Source of the DNA: a virus
Virus record (IMG/VR): IMGVR_UViG_3300020200_000042
Span: 1 to 53,195 of that record
Direction: 5' to 3' (one strand)
Length of the DNA: 53,195 bases
Under the pieces are notes generated by a model. The model saw only the letters and a program-made list of their open reading frames with translations. It ran no database searches and was not told where the DNA came from. The position numbers were made by a program, and so were the translations under genes. Every line of letters begins with the position of its first letter. The first letter of the stretch is position 1. Shown piece by piece: positions 24,749-32,391 of this stretch.

Positions 24749-24754
24749 TATAAT
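24749..24754 (+). promoter_or_regulatory. Possible -10 box (TATAAT) before polyprotein C
   Basis: The 70-base gap before the gene at 24807 contains an exact TATAAT. The bases 17-18 upstream (around 24725-24731) do not match a good -35, so this would be a weak or activator-dependent promoter. It is worth noting because gaps this long are rare here. Confidence 0.25.
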
Positions 24755-24806
24755 TGTTGAAGTAGATCGCCAGAACCTCCCCCGCCAAGCAGAGGAACGA
24801 CGCTAA

Positions 24807-27800
24807 ATGTCGCCGATATTCGAGAACATACCACCCAACTCAAAGGTGATAGCCAAGCACGGGTCGAAGGTCCTTTTCGGTCTTAGGAACGGGTCAACCG
24901 CCTTATACGATTCGAAAAGCGGATCCTTCAGGCGAGGGGACGACGCGGATTTGATGGCCATGGACGACTTTTCGTCGTCGCACAACGGCGAATGGGCGGA
25001 CGACAGATTGAGGAGATTCGCCGCTTCTCGAAAAACCCTGAACCTGGGCTCCGATATTTCCTTCAAGGTGGTTCAAAAGCCTAGAAAAAGTTCCTCCCGA
25101 GACGACGTCGCACAACCACAAGACCTGGCCAACATGCTCCCCAGGGAGTTCGTCAACTGGGCCAGATCGTACGTTCCCGGGCAACGTTTACCGATCTCTC
25201 CCCCGGGTTACAGCGGAACCGATTCGTGTCTGGGTCAGAACGCCGGCGGTCGATCCTCCGCAAAAATGCCGAACGCCGACGAGTTGACTTCGATGATTCT
25301 GAGAACTTACGGTTTTCCGCAAACGGCGCCGGTCGACGCCACGAAGGAAATGCGCTCCGCTTACGAAAAGGGTCTCCTGGGCAGAACGATTAGGGAAATG
25401 GCGACCCCGAACATTCTCTCGATGGTCGCCGCGGCCAGGGGATTATGGGTTGACAGGTTGAACAAGATTCGCTGTTTGGGCGGACCCGCGGCGAACAGAT
25501 TCACGAATATCTTCGGGGTCGGTTGCGACATTCCGTCGTCCCCGGCGGAATTGGCGCGCGACGCGGCTTCCGCGGCGAGAGAAGCGGCCGGAGACGCCTC
25601 TCGCGCCGTCGGCGAGGCAATGGAGAGAGTCGGAGAAGCGCGAGCCGGAGTGGGAATAGCCAAAGAAAGAGTCGGCGAGACGATAGAAGCGACCGACGAG
25701 ATTCCGGGCGATCTCTCCGTGACCAGAATGATCGGAGAGCTCCGACAGTCCGAACAAACGTTATTCGATACCGATACGGGACAAATGACCAGGCGCGCAG
25801 GGGGAAACCAACCGCTCCTCATCAACTCGGCGAACGCGGTCGCCGATGAGACGAACAAGAAAGCCACGCGTCGCGTGCTTATTCACGAGGGCGCCCGCAG
25901 ATGGATAAATTCCTGGGTCGAAAGACAAAAGGGCGAAGATCCGTCCAACCCCCTCGGCGTTATCAGATCGGCCATACGCAGACGCAGGAGTCGTCAACAG
26001 GCGACGACCACGGGAGCGCTGACGCCACAGCAGCTCAACGAGCAGGAAGTGAAGTTGTACGCACAGGGAGTGATTGAACTCATCAGACTAACGGATCCGG
26101 AGCTGGCGGACGAATTGAGCGAACCAAGCCATCTTTTGAACGACATCAACGATCCGGTCGCAGTGCGTAACGCAGGTAACCAAAATAGCAAAAACGTAAT
26201 AGAAATGATGCTGACCGACGCCCTCGGCCCAGACGCCGGAAGGGACAGAGCGAAGCTACAGCGCTACGCGGCGAATTTATTCGCCATCTATCAGCCGTAC
26301 ATCGAAGATAGGCAAAATCATCCCGAATTGAAACAAACTCCCGTCAACTTTGCGCCGCAGAAAAATTTGTGGGAAACATCGAACGTCGTAGCTTTCTTTA
26401 CGGTTCCGGGTTTCGGCGGAGGCAGAAATCAGCCTCTTAGCAACTACGTCGCCCCAACGCCGACGAATCCAGGATATGCGGGTTCTGGGATGCTTGACCT
26501 TTTGGACAGGGGAGAGTTTCCCTTATTCGGAATGGGTTATCCGGGCAACAACGTCGTCGAGGCGGTAACGAGGAGCGGCGTAACCCCGCTGGACGGATAC
26601 AAGCACACCACGGATTCGTTCTACAACAAAGTGGTCAAAAATATTGGATCAGGAAACGCTCCGTTTCACGGCGTGTACCTTTTTGACTCGAGACTCATAA
26701 CCGAGCCCGAAAGTTTGATGCGACTATTCGATTCCCCGGACGGACATTTGCCCGTTTCGGGTTTGTCGCCGGCGGCGGTCCTCCAGCACACCTTGGAACA
26801 CGAACCCAAACACTTGGTCGCGTTTTCGCAGAGGTTGAGATCGAATCTCGGATACACGGAAGCCGAATGGGCGGAAAGACTCGGAAGACAGTTCAAACTC
26901 GGGGGATCGGGATTGGAGGACTCGAGGTTCGGCGATCCCATTCTGGGAGAGAATCCGGATCACGTTTACGGACCGATAGATCTTTTTAGGGACGCTAGGA
27001 GCGGGACTTTCATTCGTAGGCAGGTGGACGAACTGATGATAGCGCTACGACATCCGGACTACGAGGGGGTGGTTTTGCCCGACGGCCTGCGGGGGTGGAA
27101 AAGTACGGATCCGGTCCTCAACGGAGCTCAAAAAATTGCGCTTCTATGGAAATTTTACGCCAACAACATATCCTGGGATCGCACTACGGCCCAAAACGTC
27201 CAGAACTTATACGCGTTGAAAGCCGGCAAGCAAGCGGCGGCGCAACTCGTTGCGGAAATAGACGAATCGCTCAAGAGACGCGGGTTCGACGACGGCGTTC
27301 GGCGAATACTCCAGCAAGCGATCAGAGAAGATTTGATGTATTACGAAGACGGTCCCCTTGACCGAAGACGGATACTCGGTAGTTCCAGCGAAGACGCGTT
27401 GCATCAATCAATAAACGAAGCCGCCATCGACGCCGAGATAGCCCAACGAATCAGTGCGGGAACGCCCAATCCCGACAGAGATCAGGTAATAAACGATTTG
27501 ATAGCGCAAGGAAGGGTGATTCCGCTCGGCAGTCGACCGGATCCCGGTCGACCAGTAACGGGGCCACTGTCGCAACACAATCGACTTTCGGGACAGAACA
27601 GGTTGACGGAAAAGCAAATAGTGCTGGCGCAGAATTTCGTCGGCGACGCCTACGCCATGTCCTCGGCGATCGAGTTGGACGCCGAATTCAACACGGCCAT
27701 TGCGCAACCCGATGCCCCGGAAAGAGTAAAACAATTTATCGCCGCTTACAGAGCAGTCGACCCGAACTTTACCGATAACGATTTTTACGACATCATAGAA

Positions 27801-30800
27801 TTGATGGCCGGAAGAGAAGCCAGATACAGGTTGCAACATCCGAATCGGCCGAGTCCACCTCGGGCATCGGCCGCGCCGAATAGAAATTTGATCGGTGCGC
27901 CACCCGCTCAAGCGCGACAGGCATCCCCGCCCCAGGCACCCCCTGCGCTGGGCGGAGGATTGGGTCCGGGCGGAACTCCGCCGCCACCCGGTGGTGGTGG
28001 TGGTGGTGGTGGTGGTGGTGGTGGTGTTACGCCGTCGCCTGGAGGAGGCACGCCGTCGCCTGGTACGCCGTCGCCTGGTACGCCGTCGCCCGGAGGAGGC
28101 ACGCCGTCGCCTGGTACGCCGTCGCCTGGGGGCGGTACGCCGTCGCCTGGTACGCCCGCCAAAAAACCTCGCAAAAAAAGAACGCCGAAACCCAAGCCGG
28201 GCGCGCAAACTCCCCCCGCTTCGCCGACACCTGGCGGGCAAACTCCCCCCGCTTCGCCGACACCTGGCGGGCAAACTCCCCCCGCTTCGCCGACACCTGG
28301 CGCTACGCCGGCGACCCCTAATCAGTCGCCGCTGCCTCAAGGCGGATCACCCGTTCCGAGACCCAGACCCACGACTCAACGCCCGCCGCAGGCGAAGAGA
28401 ACCGGTCCGAAACCTTCCTCAAAGGCGGATACAACTACGGTGCAGAAAGCCGGAGCCTTGTCTGCCGATATAGTACAAACGATAGCGGTCGGCGACCCGA
28501 ACGATTCGCAGTGGTTGCAGAAATCTCTCGACTCGTTGGACTCCGACGATCAAGCCGCCTCGGATCATAGGGCAAGGGCCGTTCAGAAAGTCGATCGAGC
28601 GTTGGACGATGTTGTCGCGTGGGCGAACGGTCGGCTGCTGCCGAAACCGGTCGGAATCCATCCCCATTACCCCATACAAATAGTTGCCGGTCCGGACGAC
28701 AACCCGGCCGTGCGAGAGCTTAGACAGTCGACCGGTCCAAAAGACTTGTTGGACAGAATGGATCGACTCGGATACATCGTTCTCGATACCGAAACGGCGG
28801 GCCCCGACCTCGAGATTCACGGCGGAGCAATATTCCATTTCTACGCCAAAAAAAGAAATCCGGACGGCACCGTCGAGGAGCTTGATCTCTACATCAAACC
28901 GACCGTCACTCCGGCGATGCCAGTCGATCGCTATCCGGACGCTTTCGAAACCCTTCCCGACGGAACGAGGATAGCGCGACTCTCCGAGGAGTTGACGAGC
29001 GGTCCCAAAAAAATGCTCGACAGAGCCGAATACGACAGAGCCGTAAGCCAGGGAATCGACAGAACCGAAGCGGCGGCGAGAATAGCCGCGTTTTTGAATC
29101 CCGATATGCCGGTCGTGACGATGAACGGAAACAACTTCGATCTTCCGTTGCTGGACGAAATGCTCGACGAAGGCAGGGCGGCCGGAACCGTCGACAACGA
29201 CTTCGGGCTTATCGATCTAGCCAGCGTCGACTTGTTGGCGATAGGTCACAACCTTCTTCGGGGTCGCCACGAACGTCACGATAGAAATCGCAAAGTTGCC
29301 GACTTGGCGAGACGTCTATATAACGGGGATAAGATCCCGAGCGGACCAGAACTAATCGGTCCGTGGATGACTTCCAAAATAGGATCTCCAAAAGGAAGCG
29401 TGGAAGGTTACAATCCCGCGACTGCGGATATAAAAGAATTTTGGTCGGAAGACGGAGTCAAACACTTCGTAGAAACCCTTCCGGACGGGACGAAAATCAA
29501 GGGCGAGGCCATGACGATGCTCAAGACGAACAACAAATTGGACGCTCTCGCCAACTACGCGGGAGTCCGCGCCCGCGCGACGCACGACGCCAAGGTGGAC
29601 GTGGGCAAAACCGAAGAAACGATGAGAGCACTTCTCGAGCAAGGCGAAATACAAGGAATGAGCAAATACGCCTTCGATCACGAGGCGGCCGCCAAGGCCC
29701 AGGAGGCGCTCGGAATGGGCCCACCGCAGGGAGGAACCCTAGACAGGAAACGTCCGGGAGACGTAAGAAAAGCCAAGGGGACGGCGCAGAGACTCGCCGG
29801 TGGTCCGGGAACGAGATCGTCCCGGACGGACACCGATCTCGACTTGGAACAAGACGAAAGAGTCGACGCGTTCGCTCCGTGGCCGGATGCCGCCTCGCGG
29901 ACGGGAATGTCGGCTAACCCCAATCTCCAGGTCATCGAACCGCAAGACGGAATGACCTCCGCGGAGAAAAATGAAATGACTACGTTGCTGGAAAAGCTCG
30001 AGGGATTGGATCAAATCAAGCAAGTAAGAAAAGCGACGAACCTCACCCCGGAGGAGAGACAACGACTAAAAATTCTCCTGACCAAAGCCGCGGACGCCTA
30101 CAAAAAAGCGAAAACTCGCATCAGTGATTCGCAAGGAGATTTGACCGATGACGAAGGAATCCGAGCTTGGTTGGCCCAACTTGCGAAAATGGAAAAATTC
30201 ATGAAGGAAAATCCGGATTTGTACAGCGAGGAGGCGATACAGCTGATGGTCGACGGCGTCATCAACGGGGCGGGAAACCTAACCCCGGAATCGCTCGTGG
30301 CGATGGAAAGACGCGTGAACGATTTGATTACGAAGCTCGGATATCAGGGAGAATTTTTTCAAGATATGGTCGCGGCTCATTTGTCCGTCGCGCTCGACAG
30401 GGCCGTGCGGGAAATGCGTCGCCGAAACCCGTCGCTTAGCGCGAACGAAATCCGCGAACTTCTAGGCATGGATCCCGACGATACTCCGTTGGTTGTGGCC
30501 ATACTCGGCGACTCTGGGGCGATGCGATCGGCGCGAAGAATCGCCGGAACACGCAGAATCGACGATATCGCTCCAGACTCGGGGGCGATGCGATCGACGC
30601 CGGTAGTCGCCAGAAACCCCGACTCCTCCAGAAAGACGGCGGAAAAGACGGCGTCGATCCTGGGGAGAGCCGAATCCGTCGGGGTGGATATCGACAGACA
30701 AGAAAGAGAAGTAGTCCCCCGAATGGCTCAGAATAGAAAAAATGAGATTTTGAATCCTCAAATACTGGAAAGAAACAAACAAGACATCATCCAGGGACAA

Positions 30801-32387
30801 AATTTGCCGGATCACGTTGACAAATTCGTCGATCGTGCGGTCGGCGAGGGGAAAACCGATTTAGAAATACTCCAAGATCCTATTTTGAAAAGCGCAAATT
30901 CCAAGGATAGCTACGGCAAGCGTTTGGGGTTGGCTAGGCGAATAGCTATCGCCCGCGGCGACGAGAAACTCGTCGAACAAATAGACGAGTTCGTGGACGA
31001 GTTGCAGCGTTTCACGCCCGAACAGTACAACTCGGCGCTAGAGGAGGCCGTCGAAAAATTCAATAGCCCGTTCGACGAGCGACCGGTAGTCCTCGTACAA
31101 AGCCCGCTGGAAATAGTTTCCTCCGGCAGATATCGGACCGTTCACGACGGGATGTCTTCGCAGAACAACGAGAACCCCATGACCCGCGGAACGAACGTCC
31201 CGGAATTACGGAGGACAGCCGAGTCGATGACTTTGAACATTCCCTTCGAGGACGACGAACAAATCAGGTCGCTCAGACCCGCGTCGGCGATGGTGGCGCA
31301 AAGAACATCCAGCGAGGCCAGAAACGCGAAACTGCGCGAAATTTACGGCGACGACGTGGAGATCATGCACGACGGCCCCTCGATCGGGAAAGAAGCAAAC
31401 TTGGAAATCACGGAGGGAACCAGCGCAGAACAAAAAGGGCAAGGGCGGCAGTACGGATTCAGCTCCATCATTCTCCGCCCCGAAACGGCGAACAGAACGC
31501 TCGCCGTCGACGGGGACGTGATAAGCGATCAGGGCGAATCTGGCGGCAGAATCTCCGCCGCTGGCGCAAGACTGACGAATCTTTCCCGAAAAGGCGAAAT
31601 CGCCTCGCTGTTCTTCGATCCGCTGGCGCTACTGTTCGAGGAGAGAACCGGAAGAAGGGACACCGTCGCCAGCGTAAGAAACAGTCAAAACAAAAGATAC
31701 GTAGAGGGTATGGTTCTTGGGTCTTTCGAGGTTTCCGACATCGAATCGGTGGTGGCTAATCCGTTATACCTTCGCGGATCCGGCAAAATTTGGGATTTCG
31801 ATAAGAAAAAAACGAACTTGGTCGGAGTTACTCCGCAGGCTAGTTTCACGAACCTAATCGCCGCCGCCAGACAGCGCGAAGACCTGGTTGACCGGTACGG
31901 AATAGACGTGGTGATCGATTCGCCGTATCTGCCGTTGGACGAGGTCGAACCGTTCAACGCCCAAATGACCGAAACCTGGGTGGGCAGAAAAATCGCAAAC
32001 GGGGATTGGACAGGGGTCACGAAGTCGGATCTCATAAAAAACAGACGAACCACCCCGTACGAAGCGTTGTTGAGATATCGAAAAGTGTTGGCGGAACGAG
32101 AGGGAACAATGGGGCTTCCGATTTTTGATCACCCCGACAACGACTTCAGGGACGAACCAGGACAAGTCAAAAATTTCGTCTCCATGATTGACGAAGAGTT
32201 GGCGAGAATCGGCGGGTTTGGCGGGGTTTCGGATTCGGGAGCGATGCGAAGCGCACGGGTAAAGATGCTCATTCAAAGAATAAAAATGGGACAAATGAGC
32301 GTAGGTGAAGCGGCCGAGCAACTGGGCGTATCGCCGTCGACCATTTACGCGTTGATGAGGAAGCCCGCCGAAGCGGTCGGGAGGTGA
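24807..32387 (+). CDS. Giant polyprotein C: DnaQ-like exonuclease, Pro/Gly linker and C-terminal HTH peptide
   Basis: ATG 24807 with AGAGGA at 24791-24796 gives 2526 aa. Motifs at 25773 (DTGQM), 30510, 30576 and 32232 (DSGAM) predict products of 327, 1579, 22, 552 and 46 aa. The first has a helical Ala/Glu/Arg-rich stretch (about 25548-25700) with a regular short period, like a coiled coil or amphipathic rod. The 1579-aa part contains an unrecognised N-terminal 700 residues, a low-complexity Gly/Pro linker (27990-28303) and a DnaQ-like domain (28740-29640). The 552-aa part has LRPASAMVAQRTSSEARNAK and YGFSSIILRPETANRTLAVD motifs and a late YVEGMVLGSFEVSDIE; family unknown. The end is an HTH. 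Unlike the other five giants it lacks the 35-residue element. Confidence 0.88.
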   Translation: MSPIFENIPPNSKVIAKHGSKVLFGLRNGSTALYDSKSGSFRRGDDADLMAMDDFSSSHNGEWADDRLRRFAASRKTLNLGSDISFKVVQKPRKSSSRDDVAQPQDLANMLPREFVNWARSYVPGQRLPISPPGYSGTDSCLGQNAGGRSSAKMPNADELTSMILRTYGFPQTAPVDATKEMRSAYEKGLLGRTIREMATPNILSMVAAARGLWVDRLNKIRCLGGPAANRFTNIFGVGCDIPSSPAELARDAASAAREAAGDASRAVGEAMERVGEARAGVGIAKERVGETIEATDEIPGDLSVTRMIGELRQSEQTLFDTDTGQMTRRAGGNQPLLINSANAVADETNKKATRRVLIHEGARRWINSWVERQKGEDPSNPLGVIRSAIRRRRSRQQATTTGALTPQQLNEQEVKLYAQGVIELIRLTDPELADELSEPSHLLNDINDPVAVRNAGNQNSKNVIEMMLTDALGPDAGRDRAKLQRYAANLFAIYQPYIEDRQNHPELKQTPVNFAPQKNLWETSNVVAFFTVPGFGGGRNQPLSNYVAPTPTNPGYAGSGMLDLLDRGEFPLFGMGYPGNNVVEAVTRSGVTPLDGYKHTTDSFYNKVVKNIGSGNAPFHGVYLFDSRLITEPESLMRLFDSPDGHLPVSGLSPAAVLQHTLEHEPKHLVAFSQRLRSNLGYTEAEWAERLGRQFKLGGSGLEDSRFGDPILGENPDHVYGPIDLFRDARSGTFIRRQVDELMIALRHPDYEGVVLPDGLRGWKSTDPVLNGAQKIALLWKFYANNISWDRTTAQNVQNLYALKAGKQAAAQLVAEIDESLKRRGFDDGVRRILQQAIREDLMYYEDGPLDRRRILGSSSEDALHQSINEAAIDAEIAQRISAGTPNPDRDQVINDLIAQGRVIPLGSRPDPGRPVTGPLSQHNRLSGQNRLTEKQIVLAQNFVGDAYAMSSAIELDAEFNTAIAQPDAPERVKQFIAAYRAVDPNFTDNDFYDIIELMAGREARYRLQHPNRPSPPRASAAPNRNLIGAPPAQARQASPPQAPPALGGGLGPGGTPPPPGGGGGGGGGGGGVTPSPGGGTPSPGTPSPGTPSPGGGTPSPGTPSPGGGTPSPGTPAKKPRKKRTPKPKPGAQTPPASPTPGGQTPPASPTPGGQTPPASPTPGATPATPNQSPLPQGGSPVPRPRPTTQRPPQAKRTGPKPSSKADTTTVQKAGALSADIVQTIAVGDPNDSQWLQKSLDSLDSDDQAASDHRARAVQKVDRALDDVVAWANGRLLPKPVGIHPHYPIQIVAGPDDNPAVRELRQSTGPKDLLDRMDRLGYIVLDTETAGPDLEIHGGAIFHFYAKKRNPDGTVEELDLYIKPTVTPAMPVDRYPDAFETLPDGTRIARLSEELTSGPKKMLDRAEYDRAVSQGIDRTEAAARIAAFLNPDMPVVTMNGNNFDLPLLDEMLDEGRAAGTVDNDFGLIDLASVDLLAIGHNLLRGRHERHDRNRKVADLARRLYNGDKIPSGPELIGPWMTSKIGSPKGSVEGYNPATADIKEFWSEDGVKHFVETLPDGTKIKGEAMTMLKTNNKLDALANYAGVRARATHDAKVDVGKTEETMRALLEQGEIQGMSKYAFDHEAAAKAQEALGMGPPQGGTLDRKRPGDVRKAKGTAQRLAGGPGTRSSRTDTDLDLEQDERVDAFAPWPDAASRTGMSANPNLQVIEPQDGMTSAEKNEMTTLLEKLEGLDQIKQVRKATNLTPEERQRLKILLTKAADAYKKAKTRISDSQGDLTDDEGIRAWLAQLAKMEKFMKENPDLYSEEAIQLMVDGVINGAGNLTPESLVAMERRVNDLITKLGYQGEFFQDMVAAHLSVALDRAVREMRRRNPSLSANEIRELLGMDPDDTPLVVAILGDSGAMRSARRIAGTRRIDDIAPDSGAMRSTPVVARNPDSSRKTAEKTASILGRAESVGVDIDRQEREVVPRMAQNRKNEILNPQILERNKQDIIQGQNLPDHVDKFVDRAVGEGKTDLEILQDPILKSANSKDSYGKRLGLARRIAIARGDEKLVEQIDEFVDELQRFTPEQYNSALEEAVEKFNSPFDERPVVLVQSPLEIVSSGRYRTVHDGMSSQNNENPMTRGTNVPELRRTAESMTLNIPFEDDEQIRSLRPASAMVAQRTSSEARNAKLREIYGDDVEIMHDGPSIGKEANLEITEGTSAEQKGQGRQYGFSSIILRPETANRTLAVDGDVISDQGESGGRISAAGARLTNLSRKGEIASLFFDPLALLFEERTGRRDTVASVRNSQNKRYVEGMVLGSFEVSDIESVVANPLYLRGSGKIWDFDKKKTNLVGVTPQASFTNLIAAARQREDLVDRYGIDVVIDSPYLPLDEVEPFNAQMTETWVGRKIANGDWTGVTKSDLIKNRRTTPYEALLRYRKVLAEREGTMGLPIFDHPDNDFRDEPGQVKNFVSMIDEELARIGGFGGVSDSGAMRSARVKMLIQRIKMGQMSVGEAAEQLGVSPSTIYALMRKPAEAVGR
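27990..28303 (+). repeat. Coding microsatellite and Pro/Gly tandem repeats
   Basis: Three kinds of in-frame repeat follow one another: twelve GGT codons (27990-28025), a series of TPSPG units of 15 bases with GG insertions (28029-28151), and three near-identical 33-base units encoding QTPPASPTPGG (28206-28303) after a Lys/Pro-rich spacer. They form a flexible linker before the exonuclease. Copy-number changes would keep the frame, so linker length may vary among relatives. Confidence 0.9.
28740..29640 (+). other. DnaQ-like DEDDh exonuclease domain in polyprotein C
   Basis: LDTETAGPD gives the first Asp and Glu (codons 28785 and 28791), VTMNGNNFDLPLLDEM the second Asp region, and ATHDAKVDVGKT the final His and Asp. 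Order and spacing match DEDDh 3'-5' exonucleases. It is only distantly like the one in polyprotein A, so the two were probably acquired or duplicated long ago. Confidence 0.7.
32247..32387 (+). other. Predicted 46-aa HTH peptide at the end of polyprotein C
   Basis: Follows the last DSGAM (32232). The sequence KMLIQRIKMGQMSVGEAAEQ then LGVSPSTIYALMRK is a textbook short helix-turn-helix. Cut from C it would be a free, very small DNA-binding peptide. Confidence 0.6.
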
Positions 32388-32391
32388 CGAA

